Positions 36,001-44,370 of a stretch of 64,000 bases of DNA are shown here, one piece after another; within the stretch, counting starts at the first letter, position 1; every line of letters begins with the position of its first letter. A program made the position numbers and the translations under genes. The notes under the pieces were generated by a model that was not told where the DNA came from, did not search any database, and saw only the letters and a list, made by a program, of their open reading frames with translations. The stretch lies in assembly GCF_023546765.1 (NCBI RefSeq), contig NZ_CP097484.1:5029501-5093500 (forward strand), given 5' to 3'. This DNA is from Methylobacterium tardum (GTDB taxonomy: Bacteria; Pseudomonadota; Alphaproteobacteria; Rhizobiales; Beijerinckiaceae).

Positions 36001-36518
36001 TGATCTCGGCGGGCGCCCGGACGCACCGGGAGATCGGCGTCTTCGCCTCCGATATGCGCGACCGCATCTCGGCCCTGGGGCGGGCGCATTCCCTGGCCGA
36101 TCCCTCGGACGGCCAGGGCATGAGCGACCTCGCGGGCCTGATCGGCGCGACGCTTCGGCCCTACCGCGACCATGTCCCGACCGTGATCGAGGGCCCGCTC
36201 GTGGCGATCCACTGGCGCCACGTCTCGTCGCTGGCGATGATCCTGCACGAATGGGCGACGAACTCGGTGAAGTACGGGGCGCTCGGGTCCGACGACGGGT
36301 CGCTGTCGGTGACCTGGGACCGGGATGCGGCGGGGCTCGTCCTGGTCTGGTGCGAGCGCATGGCCCGCGTAGCCGAGCCGCGGCCCGGGCGCGGCTTCGG
36401 CTCGCTGCTGGTGGAGATGTCCCTGCGGCAGCTCGAGGCGAATGTGGAGCGCCGCCACGACGCGTCCGAATACCGGATCACCCTGACCCTGCCGGACGCG
36501 GCGCTCACCCGCAGCTGA
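33042..36518 (+). CDS. CheB-CheR-PAS-HWE histidine kinase 2
   Basis: An intact 1158-residue fusion. Residues 20-200 form a CheB methylesterase (GIGASAGGLEALREML; VILSGTGADGTTG). Residues 225-480 form a CheR methyltransferase (GHDFAGYKRTTLVRRVERRM; WIPGCSSGEEAYSIAMLF). A coiled coil of SANEELSTVNDEL type follows at about 650-730, then two PAS domains, and an HWE kinase with phospho-histidine His975 in REMNHRVKNLFAII and the N-box HEWATNSVKYGAL. There are no membrane helices. Its start lies inside the LOV gene, giving translational coupling. It is a paralogue of the frameshifted kinase at 20163-24051. Which receptors it methylates, if any, is unknown. Confidence 0.93.
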   Translation: MHQDFLNAPGAEASEILDGPGQVVPPPFTGPVVGIGASAGGLEALREMLARARAPTGMAFVIVQHLDPNHESMLAQLLDRHTELAVHQCEGGERLAGDRVYIIPPGRGLVIQNGVLELTHFVQPRGLRRPIDDFFLSLAVDQQANAACVILSGTGADGTTGLRAVKEHGGVCVVQQPDTARYDGMPLSAVGTGLADFVQPPGEIVDCLTAFFRRRGTDAAGAEAGPVADHIDDLCRVLRATVGHDFAGYKRTTLVRRVERRMHVLGLDSGRAYLARVRADKAECEALFRDLLINVTRFFRDAELFELLRERAIEPLLRGRDPDEDIRVWIPGCSSGEEAYSIAMLFADAARSLGQVPAVQIFATDIDERMLQIAREASYPAAALADIPAPLRERYVIPHAERFTIAAEIRDLIRFSSHSLVKDPPFSRVDLLSCRNLLIYFDERLQQSVVPLFHYAVRPGGYLFLGPSESVSRFEHLFPAIDQHARLFERPPGSPQYPIDLPGSARRGEARRGGREERRGEPSIADETVAVRRVIERYAPPSMVLNEDGGIIAAYGRLSRYFDFPVTRTGGTSAITLARPGLRDVIGPLLRQTRDARKRVVVKTVEIRSEYGLQPVELICDPLPDGSMLLVLRDIGAFQPASDLDLVEMDAGGDHVEALEEELLRTRYKLRSAVEELETTNEELKSSNEEMMSMNEELQSANEELSTVNDELKTKVEQLTVANADLRNFFESTDLAVIVLDRELKVRSFTTSATTIFPLQPGDRGRPLADVASRLAGQDYLHDAQEVCAGGSVIQRRVATRDGDRTLSLRVLPYRLQNGSVDGATLVLTDITDALSLERQLAAERERLELAVKAGGIGVWEYSPDAGTVLVDSTAGTMFGLAPGVAHTTAALTACVIPEDRPGLEAALAKAAHGLDEFEARLRIRAAEHGPRHIRSYGRLTRSGDRKRIVGVCIDVSPEYALAETRDLMLREMNHRVKNLFAIIGGMISAGARTHREIGVFASDMRDRISALGRAHSLADPSDGQGMSDLAGLIGATLRPYRDHVPTVIEGPLVAIHWRHVSSLAMILHEWATNSVKYGALGSDDGSLSVTWDRDAAGLVLVWCERMARVAEPRPGRGFGSLLVEMSLRQLEANVERRHDASEYRITLTLPDAALTRS

Positions 36519-36549
36519 CGCAGGCGCCGCGCCGCCCCGGTCGCGATCC

Positions 36550-36641
36550 CGTCCCTGCGAGCGCAGCGAAGCAACCCAGTGCGGCGGCACGCCTCTGAAC
36601 GCAGCGCCACCCTGGATTGCTTCGCTGCGCTCGCAAGGACG
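36550..36641. repeat. 92-bp palindromic intergenic repeat of a second type
   Basis: The left arm (CGTCCCTGCGAGCGCAGCGA then AGCAACCCAG) and the right arm (reverse complement CGTCCTTGCGAGCGCAGCGA then AGCAATCCAG) match at 28 of 30 positions, with a 32-bp loop. It lies 32 bp after the CheB-CheR kinase stop, between convergent genes. It is unrelated in sequence to the 114-bp family. Confidence 0.85.
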
Positions 36642-36717
36642 TGGAAGCCTCTTGCGGACAGGTCGAATTGGTGGCGGGCGCCGGAAGGTCCGGCGCCCGC
36701 CACCTGTCCGTCGATCG

Positions 36718-37134
36718 TCAGTCGATGACTTCGACGATGCGGTGGGTGCGATCGACCAGGACCGGCTGGTCGTTCACGATCGTGTAGCGGTAGCCCGGAC
36801 GCACCCGGTACTCGCTGGGCACGTCGTAATAGGTCACGCTGTCCTCCGGCAGCACGGTGCCGACCCGGACCGGGCCGCCCCAGCTGTACGAGCGCGCGCC
36901 GCGCTCGCGGACGTAGCTGCGGAAGCGCGGGCGGTCGCCGACGCCCAGGATGCCGCCGACCGTACCGGTGGCCGCGCCGACCGCGCCGCCGACGATGCCG
37001 CCGACCGGGCCCGCTGCCGCCGAGCCCGCCTCGGCGCCTTCGGCGGCCCCGCGCAGGGTGCCCTGCGCCTGGGCGGCCATCGGCAGGGAGAAGAGGCCGG
37101 CGGTCGCCAGCGCGAGGAGGAGCTTGTTGGTCAT
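36718..37134 (-). CDS. DUF1236 domain-containing secreted protein
   Basis: A 138-residue protein. The signal peptide (MTNKLLLALATAGLFSLPMA, then AQAQ) is followed by a glycine-zipper stretch (GPVGGIVGGAVGAATGTVGG) and a C-terminal DUF1236-like module (LPEDSVTYYDVPSEY; YRYTIVNDQPVLVDRTHRIV). These small envelope proteins are abundant in Rhizobiales, and their function is unknown. The YTIVNDQPVLVD segment is typical of proteins that pair this module with a signal peptide. The start at 37134 follows a GGAGA sequence. It is transcribed in the same direction as the next small secreted protein gene, 44 bp away. Confidence 0.82.
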   Translation of the reverse strand: MTNKLLLALATAGLFSLPMAAQAQGTLRGAAEGAEAGSAAAGPVGGIVGGAVGAATGTVGGILGVGDRPRFRSYVRERGARSYSWGGPVRVGTVLPEDSVTYYDVPSEYRVRPGYRYTIVNDQPVLVDRTHRIVEVID

Positions 37135-37178
37135 GTGTGAGTCTCCGTGAGCGTCAGAATGATGTGAGCCGCGGGATC

Positions 37179-37409
37179 TCAGTTGCAGCCTTCCTTGTGG
37201 ACGGTCTTGGAGTTGCCCATGCCGTCCTCCTTGTGGACGGTCTTTGAGCCGCAATCGACGCTGCCGGTGGTGACCTCACGGCGCTCGACCGTGGTGTCGC
37301 GGTGATCGACGACGGCGGGCCCGTCGCGGCGAACGACGGTGGTCTCCTCGGCGCTCGCCGCACCGCACAGAGCCGCGAACAGGGCGCCCGAGAGAATGAT
37401 GTTCCGCAT
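37179..37409 (-). CDS. Small secreted protein with KTVHKE repeats
   Basis: A 76-residue protein with a signal peptide (MRNIILSGALFAALCGAASA) and a charged mature part. SKTVHKE occurs twice, separated by DGMGN, and two cysteines (CGSKTVHKE and the C-terminal KEGCN) flank the repeats. The ribosome-binding sequence AGGAGG lies 7 bp upstream of the start. I do not recognise the family; similar small secreted repeat proteins occur in Methylobacterium. It lies 44 bp upstream of the DUF1236 gene, so the two may be co-transcribed. Confidence 0.68.
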   Translation of the reverse strand: MRNIILSGALFAALCGAASAEETTVVRRDGPAVVDHRDTTVERREVTTGSVDCGSKTVHKEDGMGNSKTVHKEGCN

Positions 37410-37834
37410 AGGTTAGCCTCCTGAGTTCAATCGAAGGCAGCAACGGCAAGCGCGGAAAAGGGTTCCACACAAAACCGCCCGTACAACACCGCACGGTCAG
37501 CGTTGAAGACACGTATTGATTGCGGGCAATCGAGTACATCCTGACCGAGCCGTCAGGTCTCATGTGCCGTTTGCATCGGCACGCCGAGGCGGCGCCTGGC
37601 GCTCTGGTGTGCGGTCGCTCGGCGCACGATGGGAGTTGTGCCGCTCGACGTGGCATCCCGCGCGGTTCCCACGCGTGACGACGGGTCGCGGCGCCGTCCC
37701 CGACCAGCCGGCCATGACCCCGTTGCCGCGCCCTGTGCGAGTCCCGATCTTCAACTCTCGGGTGAGAACCCTCGGATGTGAACTCTCAGATCTGAACTTT
37801 TGGGCGCGCCCGCCCGGGTGCAGCCGGTCCGGGC
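37410..37834. other. Intergenic region upstream of the RecD2-like helicase
   Basis: A gap of 425 bp between divergent genes. It includes a small inverted repeat (GATTGCGGGCAATC near 37517) and a tandem 14-bp repeat at 37753-37803 just before the helicase gene. No open frame in it is convincing. Confidence 0.5.
37753..37803. repeat. Tandem 14-bp repeat (about 3.5 units) upstream of the helicase
   Basis: Consecutive units are AACTCTCGGGTGAG, AACCCTCGGATGTG, AACTCTCAGATCTG and a partial AACTTTTGGG. GAAC recurs every 14 bp. The array ends about 30 bp before the helicase start, a position suited to a regulatory protein. It does not match the alphaproteobacterial LexA spacing. Confidence 0.6.
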
Positions 37835-40029
37835 ATGAACCAGCGCGCGACGCCACAGACTGTCGACCGCCATCAGCCCGTCGAGGCGCTGGCCGGCACG
37901 ATCGAGCGCGTCACCTTCCACAGCCCGGAGACCGGCTTCTGCGTCCTCAAGGTCCAGGCGCGCGGCAAGCGCGACCTCGTGCCGGTGATCGGCCACGCGC
38001 CGGCGATCGGCGCGGGCGAGTGGATCACCGCCACCGGCATCTGGCACACGGACCGCCAGCACGGCCTGCAGTTCAAGGCCGACACGCTCAAGGTGACGCC
38101 GCCCACGGGCGTCGAGGGCATCGAGAAGTATCTCGCCTCCGGCCACATGCGCGGCATCGGCCCCGCCATGGCCAAGCGCATCGTGGCGGCCTTCGGGGAA
38201 GGCACCTTCGAGATCATCGAGGCCGAGCCCGGCCGCCTCACCGAGGTGGAAGGGATCGGGCCCAAGCGCGCCGCCCGCATCGTCGCCGGCTGGGCCGAGC
38301 AGAAGGCCGTGCGCGAGATCATGCTGTTCCTGCACGCCCACGGCGTCGGGACGGCCCGGGCGGTGCGGATTTTCAAGACCTACGGCCACGAGGCCATCGC
38401 GGTCATGACCGAGGATCCCTACCGGCTGGCGAAGGACATCCGCGGCATCGGCTTCAAGACCGCGGACGCTATCGCGATGCGGCTCGGGCTGACCCGGGAG
38501 GCGCCCCAGCGCCTGCGGGCCGGGATCTCCTTCGCGCTGCAGACCGCCACCGATGCCGGCCACTGCGCCCTGCCGGTGGCGGAACTCGTGTCGCTGGCGG
38601 TCGACCTCCTCGGGGTGGAGGCGCCTCTGATCCGCACGGCGCTCCTCGACGTGCTGGAAACCGGGGAGGTCGTCCAGGACATCATCGGTGACAAGGCCTG
38701 CATCTTCCTCGCCGGCCTGCACGCCGCCGAGCGCGCCATCGCCGAGCGGCTCCGGCGGCGGGCGGCGGGCGGCCCGCCCTGGCCGGAGATCGACCTCGTC
38801 CGGGCCCTGCCCTGGGTGGCGGAGAAGACCGGCAAGACGCTCTCGCCGTCGCAGGAGGCGGCCGTACGGCTCGTGCTCGGCGCCAAGCTCGCGGTGGTGA
38901 CCGGCGGGCCGGGCGTGGGCAAGACCTCGACCCTCGACACGATCCTGCGGGTCCTGCGGGCCAAGGGGGTCCGGGTGCTGCTGGCCGCCCCGACCGGCCG
39001 GGCCGCCAAGCGGATGAGCGAGCAGACGGGGCTCGAGGCCAAGACCCTCCATCGGCTGCTGGAGATCGACCCCAAGCACGGCGGCTTCTCGCGCAACGAG
39101 GAGAACCCCTCCCCTGCGATCTGCTCGTGATCGACGAGACGTCGATGGTCGACGTGCCGCTGATGAACGCGCTGACCAAGGCGGTCCCGGAGCATGCAGG
39201 CCTGCTCCTCGTGGGCGACGTCGACCAGCTGCCCTCGGTCGGGCCCGGCCAGGTGCTCGCCGACGTGATCGCGTCCGGCGCGGTGCCGGTGGCGCGGCTC
39301 ACGGAGGTGTTCCGGCAGGCGGCCGAGAGCCGGATCGTGGTCAACGCCCACCGGATCAACGCGGGCACGATGCCCGAGCCCGCCCCGCGCGGCGCCGAGA
39401 GCGACTTCCACTGGATCGCGATCGACGAACCCGAGCCGGCGGTGCAGACGCTGATCGAGGTGGTGACCCGGCGGATCCCGGCCCGGTTCGGCCTCGATCC
39501 GGTCCGCGACGTGCAGGTGCTCACCCCGATGCAGCGCGGCGTACTCGGCGCGCGCAACCTCAACCACGAACTCCAGGCCGTGCTGAACCCGAACCCGCCG
39601 GTCTCGGTGGAGCGCTTCGGCTGGCGCTTCTCCCCGGGCGACCGGGTGATGGAGAGCCAGAACGACTACGACCGGGAGGTGTTCAACGGCGACCTCGGCA
39701 CGGTCGCGCGGATCGACGCGGACGAGGGCGCGGTGATCGCCGATTTCGAGGGCCGGGAGGTAATCTACCCCTACGGCGAGCTCGACACGCTGGTGCCGGC
39801 CTACGCCACCACCATCCACAAATCGCAGGGCTCGGAATATCCGGCGGTGGTGATCCCGCTGGCGATGCAGCACTGGACGATGCTGGCGCGCAACCTCCTC
39901 TACACGGGCGTGACCCGCGGCAAGCGGCTCGTGGTGCTGCTCGGGCAGCGGAAGGCCGTGGCGGTGGCGGTCCGCGGCGGCACCATGAAGCCGCGCTGGA
40001 CCAAGCTGCGGGACTGGCTGAGCCGGTGA
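37835..40029 (+). pseudogene. recD2: RecD2-like ATP-dependent DNA helicase (frameshifted)
   Basis: A superfamily 1 helicase of the RecD2 type, about 731 residues once one base is added near 39106-39115. The first part (37835-39130) has an OB-like N-terminal region, helix-hairpin-helix motifs (YLASGHMRGIGPAMAKRI; EVEGIGPKRAARIVAG) and Walker [10 protein letters not shown] (from residue 357). The second (39127-40029) has Walker [10 protein letters not shown], the [17 protein letters not shown] motif III and the C-terminal UvrD-like TIHKSQGSE. The break falls in a run of C residues (AACCCCTCCCC), with both halves otherwise perfect. RecD2 proteins unwind DNA without RecBC. The gene is preceded by the tandem 14-bp repeat. 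Confidence 0.88.
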
Positions 40030-40096
40030 AGCCTTCCAGAGGCGGACACTCCATTTACGGGGGAACTGGGGTCCTGGCTGCCTTGGGGCACGCCGA

Positions 40097-41231
40097 TCAC
40101 CGCCCGCACGCTACCCCATGATGGCGCGCATCCCGCGCCGAGTGCAGCGTCTCGCGCCGGATGATCCATTCATTGCGCCGACCGCTCGGGATCAGTAGGC
40201 CTTGCAGCGAGAGCGCCGTCGCCCAGGCCGCAATCGCCATGTCGGGCAGCGCGAACGAGGACGATGCGGTCCGCAGGCTCGCGACCTCGGCCGGTTGAAG
40301 GCGGCTGAAGCGCCGCCGCACCCAGCCCCGCTCCCGCACCTGCCGCAGCGCCGTCTCGACCTTCACCGCGCCGGGGCCGCGCACCAGCGCGCGATCGAGC
40401 GCAGACATGAGGATCAGAGCCTGCCAGTCCCGAGGCGAGACGCTGAAGCAGCCGAACCCGGCAACCTCAAGCCCGATGGCGTGGGACAGGCCGTCGGCCT
40501 CGATCCGGGCCGGCGCCAAGCCCGCGACAGGCATCGCGCGCACCTCTCGGCAGGCTGCGGCGTAGGCGCGCTCCAGAGCGGCAGAGGTCCGGTCCGGCCG
40601 GACGGGGCGGTCGACCGCCTCCGCCAGCGCGGCGGAAACGCGTTGAAGTTTCGGGTTGTGCAGCCATCGACGGGGCGACCGGAAGAGGATGGCATCCTCA
40701 AGGTCTCGGCGCCCTGCGCTCTGCAGCAAGCCGGACAGGTCGATCTCGACCGCGGCGAGCCCGAGGTTCGCGATCCCGGCGATCTTATCGGGGCCGCACG
40801 CGTGCGTGACCTGAAACTCGACCAGCAGATCCCGGTCTGCGCGGCGCACGATCACGTCAGGCACGATGGTACCGAGCCGGTGCTCCAAGAGCGCCGAATC
40901 GAACCGGTAGGGTCCGCCCGGGTGAAGAGGCTGCCGCTCACCATCGCGGAGCACGGGAGGGGGCGAGCGTCAGCTTGGAGGCGAGCAGTTCCTTGGCGAA
41001 CCGGTGCAAGGCTGTCTCCGGGCCGCCGTGACAGGAGCGCTCCCCAGCCGCGCCGTGATGCCCGAAATGGTGTTGGACCCGGTCACCTCTGCGGGCCACC
41101 AGCGGCGTTCCACAGCGTGGGCACCGACAGCCGCACGCCAAGCCGGAGCCGACCTCCGAGATGTGGGCGAGAGTACCGTCGGCACGGACGCCGAAGACGA
41201 GGCCCTCAGAGACCGCAATGCCGCCTCGCAT
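40097..41231 (-). pseudogene. CoiA-like competence/nuclease family protein (frameshifted)
   Basis: The N-terminal part (41231 to about 40960) reads FGVRADGTLAHISEVGSGLA, then a zinc-ribbon CRCPRCGTPLVARRG and HHFGHHG. The remainder (40954 to 40097) reads PDVIVRRADRDLLVEFQVTH, typical of the nuclease core of CoiA family proteins. Removing one base from the five-G run at 40959-40963 joins them into about 377 residues. CoiA in Streptococcus is needed for competence and recombination; related proteins in alphaproteobacteria are uncharacterised. It converges on the RecD2 gene and is divergent from a topoisomerase gene, in a DNA-processing neighbourhood. Confidence 0.75.
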
Positions 41232-41441
41232 GTCGCTCCCCCTCGCACGGACCCATCTTCCGCTGCGTCGGCGGAAGCGTCAGACTTGCGTCACGATCTC
41301 TCATGCCGTTGGAGCGGCATCGGCTCGCGTTCGGCATGAGCGGCAGCTGTCCCATCCCTTGTGCCTGTTGCGTGCGGAGCCCGACTAGAACAAAATGCGA
41401 ACCCGCTGCCAAGGGCAGCGAGCGTCTTCGCGGTCAGCGAC

Positions 41442-43826
41442 ATGTCACCTCCGAATTCCGGTCGCACGCTGTTCTTCTTCGAGAAGCCCTCGGCCATGCG
41501 TCAGCTGCAGCGCTTCTTCCGCTCGCCGACGACCGTCTGCGTGGCTGCCGAGGGGCACCTGCTGTCGGCCGAGGAGCCGGGCAGCATCCGGCCCGAGTGG
41601 AAGCCCTGGCGCTTCGAGGCCTTGCCGATCGTGCTCGATACGATCCCGGTCAGCCACGGCACGAACCGGTCCGGCCAGTCGCACGCGCCGAAGATCGCGT
41701 CGATCCGGCAGGCCCTGAGCGGCGTCGACCGGGTGATCATCGCCACCGACCCGGGGCGCGAGGGCTCCATGATCGCCTGGGAGGTGCTGGAGCACCTCGG
41801 CTGGCGCGGGCGCGTCGACCGGCTCAAGCTCGGTGCGCTCGACGATGTCTCGATCCGCCGCGCCTTCGCGGCCCTGGCCAAGGAGCCCGGTTCAGGCGAG
41901 CGCGACTACGCCGCCTACCTGGAGGCGCTCTGCAGGCAGTACGAGGATTACCACCTCGGTCTGAACGGCACACGGGCCATTTCGCTGCGGCTGCGTCCGC
42001 CGGCCTTCGGTGAGCCCTGGCGCTTCGGCGGCGTGCAGACACCCACCCTCGCCATCCTGGCCGACTTGGAGGCGCGCATCCGCTCCTTCGTGCCGCAGGA
42101 TTTCTTCAAGGTCGCCCTGCACCTGGGCACCCGGTCCGGCGCCGAGCTGGTCCTGTGGCATGCGCCCAAGGAGCGGATCTTCGACCCGGCGGTCGCCGAG
42201 ACGATCCGTGCCGCCGCGGCGACGTGGTCGGGTCCCCTGGCCGTCGAGCACAAGGACGTGCGGCGCGCGCCGCCGCGGCTGTTCTCGAAAGACACCTTGG
42301 CGCGGCGCTGCGCCAAGTGGTTCGGCTGGGATCCGCAGCACACGGCCGGTCTCGCCCAGGAGCTGTACGATCAGGGCTATCTCAGCTACCCGCGGACCGA
42401 GTCCGAATACCTGCCGGACGGACAGGCGGGCGATGCCGCTGCGGTCATGACGGCCGTGGTTTCCGTGCTGACCGATCTGCGCAGCGTCATACCCGGGACC
42501 GAGGCACCCTTGATCCGACGCGGGGCCAAGGGACACTACGTCAAGGACCCGGGCGAGCACCACGCCATCGTGCCCTTGCGCAAGGTTCCTGAGCGCGGCC
42601 GCCTCTCGGCCGACCAGTTCCGGCTGTGGGAACTCGTCGCGAAGGCCTATCTGGCCGCCCACCTTCCCGACGGCATCGATGCCCGAACGAGTGTCGCGGC
42701 CGAGGTCGGGACCCCTTTGGGAACGAAGCGCTTCGCCGTGTCGGGCAGCGTCATACGCGCGCCGGGTTGGCGCGCGATCTACGGCAGCGAGGCTGACCTC
42801 GAGACCGATGCCGTCCCCGGTAAGGCGAAACGCGACGCCGAGGCCACGTCCGCGCGCCTGCCGGCCGTGGACGACGGCGAGGGCGCCTCGGCCACGAAGG
42901 CAGGCGTCGCCACCGCGATGACCGAACCGCCGCGGCGGATCAGCCGCGGCGAGCTACCGGTGGTGATGGGCCGGCTGATCGACCAGGTGGATGATCCGGC
43001 GGTCAAGCGCGCGCTGGAGAATCCGGTCAACCCGAACGAACCCAAGGGCCTCGGCACCGCCGCGACCCGCGACACGATCCTGCCCAAGCTGCTGAAGAGC
43101 CGCTACGTCACGCTGTCCAGCGGCAAGGATCCAGCCATCGCGGTGACCGAGGTAGGGCTGGCCTTCATCACGGCGGTGCGGCGCGTATTCCCGGCCTACG
43201 GTGACCCGGTCGGGCGCGCCATGTTCGAGGCCGAGCTGGCGGAGATCGGTCGCGCGGCCACGCGTGCCGAGGCCGTCGATCGTGCGAACGCGTTCCGGCA
43301 GCGGACCCGCGCGCGCCTCGATGAGCTGATCGCCGCGATCGCGGACTCACCGGTGGTCAGCCTCGATCCGAGCCTGATCCCGCCCGGTCAGGCCGACAAT
43401 CGGCCGCCGACCTCGGCCATGATGTCGTTCGCCGTCAGCTTGGCCGAGCGAAAAGGCGTGACGCTGCCCCGCGGCTGCAAGAGCAGCATCAGCATCTGCC
43501 GATCCTTCCTGGACACCCATGCCGGGCCACGCGTGCCCCAGACGGACAGCGCCGGCGAGCCTCGTGATCGGCGTATCCCGAGCGCCGCGATGCTCCGTTA
43601 CGCGCGCAGTCTGGCAGAGCAGCGAGGCGTCCCCTGTCCGCCGGAGACAGAGACGGATTTCGACGCGTGCCGGCGCTTCCTCGACGCGCACGTCCCCCAG
43701 CCGCAGGAGCGACCCGGAGCCGGCAACCCTGGCGCGAGAAAAGGCAAAGCGCCGGTTGATCGTGGGAAGCGGCGGGGCAGAGTGGCGGGAAAGCCGAGAC
43801 AGGCAGCAGCGCGACGCCAAGCCTGA
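41442..43826 (+). CDS. Type IA DNA topoisomerase (TopB/topoisomerase III-like) with C-terminal repeats
   Basis: A 794-residue type IA topoisomerase. The TOPRIM domain begins TLFFFEKPSA. The acidic motif reads ATDPGREGS, with Asp103 and Glu107 kept but the second aspartate (position 105) replaced by Gly. The active-site tyrosine is Tyr316 in LSYPRTESEYL. Fold domains III-IV follow, with the conserved KGLGTAATRDTILPKLLK. The C-terminus has two tandem modules of about 45 residues (MMSFAVSLAERKGVTLP and MLRYARSLAEQRGVPCP, each ending FLDxH) and a basic tail instead of zinc fingers. The start at 41442 (MSPPNSG) is preferred to the GTG at 41361. It is divergent from the CoiA-like gene. Confidence 0.9.
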   Translation: MSPPNSGRTLFFFEKPSAMRQLQRFFRSPTTVCVAAEGHLLSAEEPGSIRPEWKPWRFEALPIVLDTIPVSHGTNRSGQSHAPKIASIRQALSGVDRVIIATDPGREGSMIAWEVLEHLGWRGRVDRLKLGALDDVSIRRAFAALAKEPGSGERDYAAYLEALCRQYEDYHLGLNGTRAISLRLRPPAFGEPWRFGGVQTPTLAILADLEARIRSFVPQDFFKVALHLGTRSGAELVLWHAPKERIFDPAVAETIRAAAATWSGPLAVEHKDVRRAPPRLFSKDTLARRCAKWFGWDPQHTAGLAQELYDQGYLSYPRTESEYLPDGQAGDAAAVMTAVVSVLTDLRSVIPGTEAPLIRRGAKGHYVKDPGEHHAIVPLRKVPERGRLSADQFRLWELVAKAYLAAHLPDGIDARTSVAAEVGTPLGTKRFAVSGSVIRAPGWRAIYGSEADLETDAVPGKAKRDAEATSARLPAVDDGEGASATKAGVATAMTEPPRRISRGELPVVMGRLIDQVDDPAVKRALENPVNPNEPKGLGTAATRDTILPKLLKSRYVTLSSGKDPAIAVTEVGLAFITAVRRVFPAYGDPVGRAMFEAELAEIGRAATRAEAVDRANAFRQRTRARLDELIAAIADSPVVSLDPSLIPPGQADNRPPTSAMMSFAVSLAERKGVTLPRGCKSSISICRSFLDTHAGPRVPQTDSAGEPRDRRIPSAAMLRYARSLAEQRGVPCPPETETDFDACRRFLDAHVPQPQERPGAGNPGARKGKAPVDRGKRRGRVAGKPRQAAARRQA

Positions 43827-43940
43827 AGGTGCCGGCTGCAATCGTCCAAGAGCGCAGGTCTCGATCCTGGCTCTTCAGGTGGTGCGCGGTCCTTTCACCG
43901 AGTCGCTGCGGGTCTCAGCACAGTTCGGGAACGCGTCGCG

Positions 43941-44303
43941 TCACGCGCCATCGACGCTCTGGGAACGCAGCCAGCGCGCGATCGCCTCGATCACGTGAGC
44001 CTGCTCGGAACCGGTCAAGGCCCGCCCCGCCGGTATGGCGTACCACTTGGCCAGACAGCCACGGCAGCACGTTGCCGTCGCATGCTGCGCCGTGAAGACC
44101 GGATGACCGCGAAAGGGCGTCTGCTTACCGTCATTCATCGGCTCGGCGGGCGCGAGGCGCCGTTTGACGAAGTCCCGAGCATGCTCGAGAACCGTCGAGA
44201 GGCCCTTGTCGCGCAGGTAGGTCCGGTCGGCGGCCGCCAGCCGGAATCGCTGACGGAATGCGGATTGTGGCAGGCGATCGAAGACCTCTTCAAGCGCGCG
44301 CAT
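43941..44303 (-). CDS. DUF4186 family protein
   Basis: A 120-residue protein with the order typical of DUF4186 members: an N-terminal helix (ALEEVFDRLPQSAFRQRFRL), DRTYLRDKGLSTVLEHARDF, a GHPVFTAQHATATCCRGCL segment carrying clustered histidine and cysteines (possible metal site), and YAIPAGRALTGSEQAHVIEA. The family is uncharacterised. Translation may start at ATG 44303 or GTG 44315. It is divergent from a DUF72 protein whose likely start is 68 bp away; long alternative starts of the two genes would overlap. Confidence 0.78.
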   Translation of the reverse strand: MRALEEVFDRLPQSAFRQRFRLAAADRTYLRDKGLSTVLEHARDFVKRRLAPAEPMNDGKQTPFRGHPVFTAQHATATCCRGCLAKWYAIPAGRALTGSEQAHVIEAIARWLRSQSVDGA

Positions 44304-44370
44304 GCGTATCGACACCCGTTCAACCGCCGCGCATCTGACGGGCGCGGCTCACGAGCCTCCGCGGCAGCCG

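Noticed and set aside
37753..37803. LexA (SOS) box upstream of the RecD2 gene
   Set aside because: GAAC recurs with a 14-bp period (N10 spacing), not the alphaproteobacterial GAACN7GAAC arrangement.
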